In this document: positions 33,185 to 41,767 of the stretch, piece by piece
Layout: each line of letters begins with the position of its first letter
How positions within the stretch are numbered: the first letter of the stretch is position 1
NCBI GenBank assembly: GCA_958450365.1
Contig: CAUEEP010000089.1
Span: 62,001 to 126,000, forward strand
Direction of reading: 5' to 3'
Source: Mesorhabditis belari
Taxonomy: Eukaryota > Nematoda > Chromadorea > Rhabditida > Rhabditidae
DNA length: 64,000 nt
Notes under the pieces: model-generated
The model's input: the letters and a program-made list of their open reading frames with translations, nothing else
The model's database searches: none
Told to the model about the DNA's origin: nothing
Program-made: the position numbers and the translations under genes

Positions 33185-33312
33185 TCTAGGGCAGTCCTTG
33201 TTATAATGGGCGAAAAGGTGCGCAAATGTCCCGGGTGCGCAAAAAAAAGGTACGGAAAAAAAGGTGCGCAAATGTCCCAGGTGCGCAAAAAAAGGTCGCA
33301 TTTGTCCCACCC
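33185..33312 (-). repeat. MULE right terminal inverted repeat
   Basis: TCTAGGGCAGTCCTTGTTAT then GGTGCGCAAATGTCCCGGG and a second GGTGCGCAAATGTCCCAGG. This arm carries one extra GCGCAAATGTCC unit compared with the left arm. Confidence 0.82.
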
Positions 33313-35118
33313 CCCGTTTCTTGCTATTAACGAGACGTGGCTAGATGACTCTCTAGTTTCCTCTATTCTTGACCCTAGTGGCTACTACCATATTATTAGA
33401 TGTGATAGAGCTTCTTCCACTAAATCGCATGGTGGCGCTGTTGTGTTTTTACTCCTTAAGTCTTTTACCCATCATGTAATTTACTGCAGTTCCATCTTTA
33501 ACTGTGAAATTATATTTTTAGATTTTTAAATTTTAGGGAGCTCTTTCTCCTCTAGGATAAATTCTATAGATGATGACGATAATTTTCTCTGTTCTAAAAT
33601 CCTCCTCGCTATAGAAAACTCCTGCACTCACCCTGTAAAATTAGCCCCAAATCATATTACGAGAGCTAAAGCAAGACATCTACATTTTTTTGAAAGACCT
33701 TATTACGCAAATCCTCCGGCTGACCCACTAGCAATCAAAGAACAGCGCAAGCTCTCGAAATTTTGTCAAAAGTTTGAGTCAAACATTGAAAGGAAAGCTG
33801 TTTATTCGAAAAACACCAAGTCTTTCTTCTCCTATTTAAGCTCTAAAACAAAAGATCCAAAGATAGTCTCCAATTCGTTCGTTGACCCCTTAGACAGTAC
33901 TTATTTCCAATCCCAGTACAATCGTCACTGAGTTTGCCAAATTCTTTCATAGTGTATATACGGTTACAGATAAAAGTTCTTCTAAACGATTCTCTCTCCC
34001 CTTCCTTTAATTGCTCTAGCGGTGTACCCTAAGGAAGTATTCTGGGTCCTATAATTTTTACAATTTACATTAATGATTTAGCTGCATTAAATTTTTCATC
34101 TAGGGACTCATCTATCTGGCTTTATGCTGATGACGCTAAACTAACCTTTAAAATCCCCATCAAAGATGAAGCCGCTAAGCTTGCTTCTTTCAGAGATGCC
34201 GTGTCAGATCTTGATCTGGTTGAAAAATGGTCCCATAATTGGAAATTAGCTTTAGCGTCTACGAAATCCCGTCATTTCTCCACCCGAAATACTATTTTCC
34301 CGCTGAAAATTAATTCTGCACCATTAAACAGAATTGGCAAAGAGGATTCTATCAGAGATCTTGGAGTCCATATTTCCCCACCTTTAAATTTCTCAAAACA
34401 CATTGAAACTATTTGCCGTAAAGCTTCTTTCGTCTCTAGTCGTATCCTAAAAGCAATTTGTTATCCGAAAATTGACACTTACGGAAAGTGTTTCATCACT
34501 TACGTTAGACCCATTCTAGGGTATGCATCTATAGTTTGGTCTCCACATACACAATTTGTTGATATCTCTCGCCTAGAAAAAATTCAGCAGAGATATACTA
34601 AGATAGTTCTATGGAAAATAGATTTTTCCAAATTTGCAAACTTTGTTACACAGATAGACTCAAAATTTTTGATCTTAAATCTCTTAGACACCGCCGCTTG
34701 GTCACGGATTTAATAGAATGTTTCAAAATTGTAAAGGATGGGCAACCTATCCCTCTTTTTCGAGATTTATTCAAAGTTAATCCCGCGGTTAGTTCAAGGA
34801 GAGGTCCTTTCGTTTTAGAAATTCCAGTCACCTCCAATAAGTTTGTGTATAACTCTTTTCCAATAAGAACTGCCAGAATTTGGAATCGGCTCCCCAGAGT
34901 TTTGAGAAGGTCCAATAGTCTCGAAACCTTTAAATTATCTGTAGATGATCTTGATCTTGAAGCTCTAGTGGATCCTTGACGTTATCTGTGCTACCCATAT
35001 ATTTTATCGTGTTGCTTTTCATCGGCCCTTTTCGTGTTATGTGTATGAATTCATGTGTATTAGTCTTAAATCTACCGCACTTTATCTCAAGTCATGAATA
35101 AAGTATCTATATATATAA
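33313..35118 (+). mobile_element. CR1-like LINE, 5'-truncated and internally deleted
   Basis: It opens inside the endonuclease domain (INETWLDDSLVSSILDP, then SHGGAVVFLL). It continues through a linker (LAPNHITRAKARHLHFFE), skips most of the palm, and resumes at the RT block GVP-stop-GSILGPIIFTIYINDL, where the usual Gln codon is a stop. The catalytic YADD box (LYADDAKLTF) and a C-terminal thumb region follow (34201-34977). The copy is dead: it lacks the 5' part, carries stops and a frameshift near 34610. It ends in AATAAAGTATCTATATATAT, a simple-repeat tail typical of CR1-like elements. Confidence 0.8.
34201..34977 (+). pseudogene. C-terminal reverse-transcriptase fragment of the CR1-like LINE
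   Basis: The longest uninterrupted part has SDLDLVEKWSHNWKLAL, LGVHISPPLNFSKHIETI, YVRPILGYASIVWSPH and, after a frameshift, YNSFPIRTARIWNRLP. These are standard post-YADD blocks of CR1/Jockey-type RTs. The YADD itself is just upstream at about 34122-34133. Confidence 0.75.
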
Positions 35119-35209
35119 TTGATAAGGGCTGGCATTATGCTGATGTTATCATAATTTCATTTGAATCATCCAATTGAATAAGTATTCATTGAGTTCCATA
35201 AAATCAACA

Positions 35210-35900
35210 CTAGCCGTGAGTTTACGGAAAAAGCAATCAGCCAATGCACGATGACCAAATTGAACACCTAGATATCTGATGGAGCGAAGGAGAAAAGGTT
35301 ACTTTATGTGTTTGAGCAAGGGAATCCAAAACCTCAAAAGCTTTTGGACGATGAATACGTTGAAAATTAGTGCATCTGATAAATGGACTCTTATAATATT
35401 AAAAAAAATCCTGAATCCAAACCACGAGGTGATTTCTTAAATTTCTGATTGACATACAGGTGATTGGATTTCAGTGACACGTTTGAGTGCAATCTCAATC
35501 AATAATCAATAATCAAACACTCCAGACATTTCATAGTTTATGAAAATGGTTCTAAAACAATAAAAATGTGTTTTCGAAGTCTTTTTTGATATCTGAAATG
35601 AGGTCAAAATGTGAATATGAATACTTCCTTTCGATGATTTTCCACATAACAAGTCCCAGACTGTAGGCATCATTTCGATGGAAGTTCTGGAAGGAAGATA
35701 TCTTTTCATTGGATAGGAAAGAATGTAAAACTAACCCATACATCAGTCTCCTTCATTTGTTGATAAACTTTCCGTTGTACTTCATCCTCCTTCATATCGG
35801 GTGACTCATATATCGTTGTGTTCCAATAAACGCCCCCGTAACAGTTCCATGTCCCACTACTTTTACCAATCACCAATCTTCTGCTGGTATTCATTGGTCA
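35210..35900 (-). pseudogene. Kinase pseudogene of the local family (C-lobe only)
   Basis: On the minus strand I see remnants of the activation segment (GTWNCYGGVYWNTTIYESP, frameshifted), NFHRNDAYSLGLVMWKIIERK, and a decayed SPVCQSEI-stop and FQRIHRPKAFEVLDSL. Each matches the intact paralogue at 55.9-57.1 kb in order. The N-lobe is absent and several frames are broken. Confidence 0.75.
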
Positions 35901-36869
35901 GAAAAAGCGTCGAATTCTCCTCAGAGAGATTCAAATTACATCATAAATTAGCCTGGTTAACGTTGCCTGTGAGGAGATGTGTTCTAAAAATTTTCTGGAC
36001 ACACGCTTGAAAGGTTTCGGGGGTTGAAAAACATGTGAAATTCATAAAGTGAACAGCAACTTTTTGTCAATTTGTGCAAGTTTTCATCTGAATTTCAGAA
36101 AAATATTTCAGGTTCTGAAATATTTTTCATATTCATTTTTTATAGAACCCAAGCTCAAATTTACTGGTTTTTCAGCAACGTGCCGCATAGCAATTTTTGT
36201 ACTGCTGGACTAGGGTTCTCTAAGTCATTAAAAAATGTTACGGTTCTTCTATTCTATGTAAAATCACGCGTAGATTTTATGATTAATTGTTGTTTTTCAG
36301 CTTAGGTTAATGTTTTGTCTTGGAAAGCCAAAAATATGCGCTATATATGGCGCACACTGTAATCTCTTGGAAATTGTTTAGTGTCGGACAAAAATCCGGA
36401 GAGACAAGGGTTGATATAAATAAAGGTGTTGGAGGAGCTGACCAACCCTTGACAGGTCAAAGCGGGTAATGGTTTAGATTGCTTGAAAGTCTATTGCTCA
36501 TAATATGAGGCCAGTTTCTTAGGTTAACAGGAGAACAAGAACAGTTACAAGCCTAATAATCATGGCTAACTGAAAAATTCCTCAAAAAATGGTGTTTAGT
36601 CCTGGGATACAATCCGGAACAGACGACCTATAAACGAGTCGTAGCGGGCAATCTTTTGACTTGGCATTGAGAAGACCACATGTATACTAGACATGGCAAT
36701 CGGACTTCTTCAGATCGGTCAATGTCTTAGGTTAACAGGAGAACCAGGATAGTTTGTAAACCAAATAATCATGACTAACAGATAAGGTCGCACTGATCTG
36801 GTCCTGTCCGATTGTGATGTCTAATGTCTACCCTCTAGCTTATTCCCAACAAGAGGAGCCTAGTTTGTT
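35901..36869. other. Non-coding, with diverged tandem duplication
   Basis: TCTTAGGTTAACAGGAGAAC then ATAATCATG occurs at 36517-36561 and 36728-36772. AATCCGGARMRGACRA words precede each. No gene is seen. Confidence 0.45.
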
Positions 36870-37110
36870 GCGCTTAGTGTAAGTTGTGGTTTGGTCACCG
36901 TAATTTGGGTTTGATCTTATCATTTGATTTGATTTGATCAACTTTAGCTGAACCCGATGTCGAGAATGAGTTAAAATTGCTTAAAGCACGCCAATTCAAA
37001 AAAGTTCTCTTTTCCATTTCTACCCAATTCATTTCTGTATAGTTGACCACATTTTGTTCTGGAGAATTAGGAAGCAACGCTAAAATTAGTTATCGGAACA
37101 AAATTTACAT

Positions 37111-37152
37111 CAAAATATGTATCATCAATTTTTCTTGATACATATTTTGATC
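37111..37152. repeat. Perfect short hairpin
   Basis: ATCAAAATATGTATCA and its exact complement flank an 11-base loop. It sits in an insertion absent from the partner duplication. Confidence 0.8.
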
Positions 37153-37433
37153 AATCAATCAAGTCAATATCATATTTTAACATGAATGTGTAGATGCAGT
37201 CAATCACCCATTCTCCATGAAAAATTCATCTCACAACCCAAAAATCGAAAAACTAAACCAAATCGAAAGGGTTTCCTTGGTAAATCGTTAAACAAAGACG
37301 GTTTCCGAAAGACTAATTCAGGTTCACATGTGGCATTTGGTATGGCGAGTCAATAAAAGTCAGAGATAAGGCCTTCTTTGTTCAAGACCTCGACTCTTTT
37401 CAAACGCAGCCAAATAGGATTTTTTTTGTTAGA

Positions 37434-37598
37434 ATGTTTAAAATCGATCCAAAAGAAATATTCTTAGCTCTAAAATTAGAAGGCTTTTTTTCAATAAACC
37501 ATCTCAGGGAATTTGATCATAAGTTTGTGCATCCATCCTTTTCTCGTGCTAATTTTACACATCAATCCAAAGCATTCCAGATAATAAAACAATATTAA
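37434..37598 (+). CDS. Small hypothetical ORF, copy 1
   Basis: The ATG-led frame of 54 codons begins MFKIDPKEIFLALK and ends THQSKAFQIIKQY. The partner at 58306 keeps the same frame without indels for about 160 bp (HLGEFDHKIVHPSVSSNNF versus HLREFDHKFVHPSFSRANF). It lies about 65 bp after an AGAGATAAGGCCTT unit. A small insertion changes the C-terminus compared with the partner. Many substitutions alter amino acids, so coding is unproven. Confidence 0.3.
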   Translation: MFKIDPKEIFLALKLEGFFSINHLREFDHKFVHPSFSRANFTHQSKAFQIIKQY

Positions 37599-38439
37599 TG
37601 GCATCGATGACATGTGCTATATATGTTCTAGCTTTTAACGTTCACAATACAGCACCCTTGAAGTTTATGCTTCGACTCGTAAATTGTTAGATTACGGTCT
37701 AATTTTCGCCGCCGAAAGGACAAAACCTCTAATACATGACCGCTTCGCCTTCAAAAACATTTTTAGTGCTTTTTGCTAAAGTTAACTTTTCTTGCCATAT
37801 GAAGAATAACAATATACACCAACATGAAAAAGATACGTCTACGAACAGTTAATAATATTGCATCATGAATGGGTAGATGCGATGATTCGCCCCTACGCTT
37901 TTTGTTCATAAAAAATTCATCAACAAAAATAGCACTAAACCAAATCGAAGGGGTTTCCTTCGTAAATCGTTGCACAAAGACGGTTTCAGAAAGACAGATT
38001 CAAGATCAAATGTGGCAATTTGATCTTGCGTGTGAATAAAAGCGAGAGATAAGGCCTTCCTTGTTCAAGACCTCGACTTTTTTCAAACGCAGCCCAATAA
38101 TATTCTTTTGTTGACTTGACCAATCCTATCTTGCAATATAACTTGACAAATTCAATTTTGGCTCTTTGTTCATTTTGATTATTTAACAACGGCTCTTCGA
38201 TATGTCTTCATCAATAAGGGCTTCGACTTAAAAACGTAACTCAAGGACTTCAAAGTAAATAAACTCTGCCAAATGATAAGTGTAACTAGATTTATTGTTT
38301 CGCAGAGCTCAGTTCAGGATTTTTTGAATCTTCAAGGATTAGCTGTTTATTCAAGGCACAACGGTTAGCGGTATGGAAAAATTGCTTCTGAGAAGATAAA
38401 ATACAAATACCCAGATGATATGATCAGCCAGATAAGGGC

Positions 38440-38652
38440 ATCTACAGGGTGGCTAATAAGCAATGTCGCATGCCTGAACGCGTGTCACTTCTCGAGGTTA
38501 CTTCCAAATCTCATGAGCAACCTGCTAAAATGTTGCTAAGAGTCTAGGGACTCTAAATATATGCATGAATTTTTGAGACAATGACTGTGGAAGCTTTTAC
38601 TCCGATTCTTGTGCTTTTCAAAAAAAGGCACTCTGCCCAAGGTCAATTCTAA
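38440..38652. repeat. Dispersed 210-bp repeat, copy 1
   Basis: It runs from ACAGGGTGGCTAATAAG to GGTCAATTCT, with GAGCAACCTGCTAAAATGTT in the middle. Other copies are at 49535-49715 (inverted), 54480-54672 and 60195-60350 (degenerate left end). The shared abrupt borders suggest a transposable element. Confidence 0.7.
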
Positions 38653-38657
38653 GCTTC

Positions 38658-39812
38658 TCATACCATTGGAAGTTTTATTCCGTTAAAATCCGATTGTCGT
38701 GCGCATAACTTTTTAAGCTTGGGTCCGTTGAGGTCATCTGACTTAAAGCATTTCACAAAGCCCATGCTCCGGCAAAGTTGATTGAAGGTTTTTGATTGGC
38801 CGGGATTTTGTTTTGCTTCATACTCCATAGCTTTGTAAATCGCATTTCTCATTCCAAGTTTTAAGTGTAAAACTGGAGGTACACACCTTTTAGGCTCTAC
38901 TTCCCAAACGAATGGCCGGAAAATTCCAACACTTTCACCGTGAAGCACCGGATAAGTTTTTGATATGCCCTTGAATTCTGCTAGTGTTCTTTTTGGATAA
39001 GTGCGTCTGTCGATAACTTCGGTTTCACCTTCAATTTGTCTAGTTTTGTTTGCTCGATATTTGCACCAAATACATGGAAATTTAGAAGCATTTGAGAGAC
39101 CAAACGACGAAGCAAGAAAAGAAAGATCGCCGCCGAGAAAAAAGGTGCACTTTAGAGAAGATAGCAATTGAAAAATATCCTTCACTTTTTGCAAGCTTTC
39201 GTTGTTATCACCACCTTCCCAAACGGCCAAAATCAGTTGATTGAAACAAGATTGGGGCTTGTTTGCTCTATCTGGTAACATAAGAGTTATCTTTGTTGTT
39301 TCAAAGCCTTTATCTCCCAGAATTATGACTCTCTTCTTTTCATGTTCGGGTACTTGATCAAGTCTATAACGCACAGGTTCGAGCAAATTCTTTAGTTTGA
39401 CAATTTCGTTATCGATGAAGTATTCCATATGCGTCCCAAGAGTGTTCTTAATTTTTTGCATCTGATATTCGGTGGACAGAGTCTTCGTTGAGCTGATGTA
39501 AATTCTGTGGGCATCACGGGAGATTTTTAATTTCGATAAAAGTGCAAGTGATTGGAGTGGAGACAATATGTGGTCTCGTTTGTTTGTCGAATCAAAAAAT
39601 TTGCGATACTGCTTTCGAATCATCCTTGCCTTACGACAAACAATCGTTACCTTTTGCTTTCTCTGGCGATATTTTGCAATCCTTTTACGCGACAACTTTT
39701 TCATCTTCTTGCTTAACATTTTTCTCTGGCTCACTTTGGCATTATTTGGCAAATCCGTTCTCTTCTTCCATCGCAAAACAGCAGCTTTTTGTGTTTTTTT
39801 CTTTGCCACCAT
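38658..39812 (-). CDS. Unrecognised transposase-like protein, about 384 residues
   Basis: The minus-strand frame from ATG 39812 follows a CTTCTTTTAG acceptor directly, so an upstream exon or trans-splicing is likely; the same frame stays open to about 39884. The N-terminus is very basic (KKKTQKAAVLRWKKR, KKMKKLSRKRIAKYRQRKQK). Later come VIILGDKGFETTKITLML, CFNQLILAVWEGGDNNESL, FFLGGDLSFLASSFGL and SKFPCIWCKYR. A GDKG-type strand, then GGDLxFL, then PCxWC recalls a transposon-derived family spread in invertebrates, but I cannot name it. The frame is intact. The 210-bp dispersed repeat abuts its 3' end. It could instead be a domesticated gene. Confidence 0.55.
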   Translation of the reverse strand: MVAKKKTQKAAVLRWKKRTDLPNNAKVSQRKMLSKKMKKLSRKRIAKYRQRKQKVTIVCRKARMIRKQYRKFFDSTNKRDHILSPLQSLALLSKLKISRDAHRIYISSTKTLSTEYQMQKIKNTLGTHMEYFIDNEIVKLKNLLEPVRYRLDQVPEHEKKRVIILGDKGFETTKITLMLPDRANKPQSCFNQLILAVWEGGDNNESLQKVKDIFQLLSSLKCTFFLGGDLSFLASSFGLSNASKFPCIWCKYRANKTRQIEGETEVIDRRTYPKRTLAEFKGISKTYPVLHGESVGIFRPFVWEVEPKRCVPPVLHLKLGMRNAIYKAMEYEAKQNPGQSKTFNQLCRSMGFVKCFKSDDLNGPKLKKLCARQSDFNGIKLPMV

Positions 39813-39899
39813 ACCTAAAAGAAGCATTTGATCAGAAGTAATATATACAGTTTGACAAAAACAAACAAAGTTTGACAAAAACAAACATAGTTTGACTTC

Positions 39900-40502
39900 T
39901 TATTTCAAAAACGAGCATATCATAAGACGAGACATTGAGGGCATCTAGGGGTACGGTAATTGAAGCATGTTGGAGAAAACAGGGCCCTATTTCAGAGTGG
40001 GACGAGAAAAAAGCTATAACTTTACGCAGAATGATTATTTTTAATTACTTTTTGAACTAAAATGCTTAGGAAGGATCGTGAAATAAAAATTATTAGACAG
40101 AATTTTTTTGCTAATGAACTTTTTTTGAGAATCAGACCTTCAAACTTTACCCCTGTTTTTAAAAAATAGGTGAACTTTCTACTTCAGAAACTCTGGGTTT
40201 ATATAATAATTTGTTCGAATTTCAAATCTAAAAAGATTTTTTAAATGTCTTCTTTTAAATAAAAACAAAACGAAGTCTGATTGCCCAATAGAAATTTTTT
40301 TCTATGAACTTGAAAATAACAACTTTTGACTTTTTGAACTTTTCAAAAAAAACTGATTTTTAAAAAATTTGTTGAACGGATTTGAAAATCGTTATCATTT
40401 TTGGAATCAGCACAAAATTCTGCGTTGAATGGTATATATTAGAAGAAATTTCATCAGAAAACGCATTTTAACATTGTTTCGCGCGGATGTGCGTTGTCAT
40501 TT
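39900..40502. other. Sequence without a recognised gene
   Basis: T-rich; no exon or repeat is supported. Confidence 0.4.
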
Positions 40503-40905
40503 TGAGATGAGAAAACCGATTTGGACGCCTTTTGACCGAAGTTTAGCCCACTCAAACAAATTTTTGTCAAGAATTTCTGTTTGAAAGTTGTAGAAAAGTA
40601 TTTAAGGATCATTATGGTACCACATGTGGGCTGATCCGAACATTTTTGACCGAGTTACAAGCGCGTGAAGCCAGAATACTCAGAAAGTAACCCTTTTAAC
40701 CCAGTAAAAGGCTAAATTTTTGTCTCCTGAAATTCAAAATGCTGTAACTCGGTCAAAAATGTTCGGATCAGTCCACATGTGGTATCATAATGATCCTTAA
40801 ATACTTTTCAACCGCTTTCAATCAGAAATTCTTGACGAAAATTTGTTTGAGTGGGCTAAACTTCGGTCAAAAGGCGTCCAAATCGGTTTTCTCATCCCAA
40901 AAGTG
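40503..40905. repeat. Long hairpin element, arms about 165 bp
   Basis: GAGAAAACCGATTTGGACGC then CTTTTGACCGAAGTTTAG (left) is inverted as CTAAACTTCGGTCAAAAGGC then GTCCAAATCGGTTTTCTC (right). AATGATCCTTAAATACTT and ACATTTTTGACCGAGTTACA also pair. Arms differ at only a few positions and the loop is about 70 bp, so it is a young MITE-like element. Confidence 0.9.
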
Positions 40906-41544
40906 AGACTTCGACAACGTCTCTGTCGCGATGGATTATTGTTCCAAACGCTTTTTATGAATAAAAAAGAATTACACAAGATAATAGTAGATTACACTCA
41001 GAATTTTGTAAAGAATCTGGAATCGGAAGAGTTCAGATTGATGCGCTCGTCGAAGCAATGCCAAAGCGAATGAATATGCCTATCAAAAATGGCGGAAAAT
41101 CTATTAAGTACTAATGTTATCTTTTGTTGCAGGTTTTTTTGTTGGAGTTTATTAGTTAAAATTATAAAATAAAGCTGTTAAATCAAGGTGGATCTATCAT
41201 TTTGTTACGCGGGAGAAATGGCGAAAATCATATAAACATTTTTATAAGCGCAATATCTTGATTTTGATGCAAATTGACTTAAAACTAAATTTTGAACTTG
41301 TTTTAGGTTAGAAGTTGCATTTTTATTCAAAATTCCTAATTTTTGGGGCAAAAAACATGGTGGACCTATCATTTTGCTACGCACTGTAGTGACCCCCTCC
41401 CCCCTCTAATCAGCCCCGCCCCCAAATTTGCATCTGCTTTTGACTGAATATTCTGTACCTCTCCTTGAAATAGCAAAATATTGAATTAACAAAAACAAAA
41501 GTATTGAATGAACTAGTAGGAATCAGTTTATTTTTATCATATCC
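40906..41544. other. Sequence without a recognised gene
   Basis: CCTATCATTTTGYTACGC occurs at 41195-41212 and 41365-41382 with GTGGAYCTATCATTTTG context, a possible decayed repeat pair. No gene is seen. Confidence 0.4.
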
Positions 41545-41767
41545 CCTCTCCCTTCTCCTAAAACCCAGAATCAATCGATCAGGGAACAAAGTGCAGAGAA
41601 GAAAGAGATAAGACATCCCTTTCTAGCAAAAGTTTTCTCTCACCTTCTAGCTGCTTTTCGAGTTTTGGTTTCATTTCCTTTTTACTTAACTTTCATTCAT
41701 TAGTTGTTTAGGTTAAAGCCTTATCTGTGGGAGCCTGCCGTTGGTTGAGTGTCTTGACGTTAGTTGA
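41545..41767 (+). promoter_or_regulatory. Conserved upstream module of kinase gene 1
   Basis: AGAGAAGAAAGAGATAAG, CACCTTCTAGCTGCTTTTCG and TTAGTTGTTTAGGTTAAAGC occur in this order before the ATG. The same three blocks with similar spacing precede the paralogues at 60693 (plus) and 57138 (minus). AGATAAG is a GATA-factor site; in nematodes these often drive gut expression (family knowledge). Function is inferred from conservation. Confidence 0.55.

Larger units (their letters stand above)
30141..33312 (-). mobile_element. Mutator-like (MULE) DNA transposon with long terminal inverted repeats
   Basis: About 115 bp at 30141-30254 is the inverted complement of 33185-33312. Shared blocks include GCGCACCCGGGAYATTTGCG and CCATTATAACAAGGACTGCC. 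The interior encodes, on the minus strand, a FLYWCH-finger plus MULE transposase split by short introns. The element is about 3.2 kb, and its outer ends are rich in GCGCACC and poly-T. I could not define target-site duplications with certainty. Confidence 0.82.
36870..38650. repeat. Segmental duplication, copy 1 (partner 57.93-60.35 kb)
   Basis: GCGCTTAGTGTAAG then TTTGGGTTTGATCTTATCAT (from 36870), AGAGATAAGGCCTTCTTTGT then TCAAGACCTCGACTCTTTTC (from about 37365), a second such unit (from about 38045) and the terminal GAGCAACCTGCTAAAATGTT block (from about 38516) recur in the same order at 57.93-60.35 kb. Each AGAGATAAGG unit contains a GATA site. The kinase promoter follows each copy; in this one a transposase-like gene and a hairpin intervene. 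Confidence 0.8.

Noticed and set aside
33040..33288. Frames across the MULE right terminal repeat
   Set aside because: They are translations of the inverted repeat itself.
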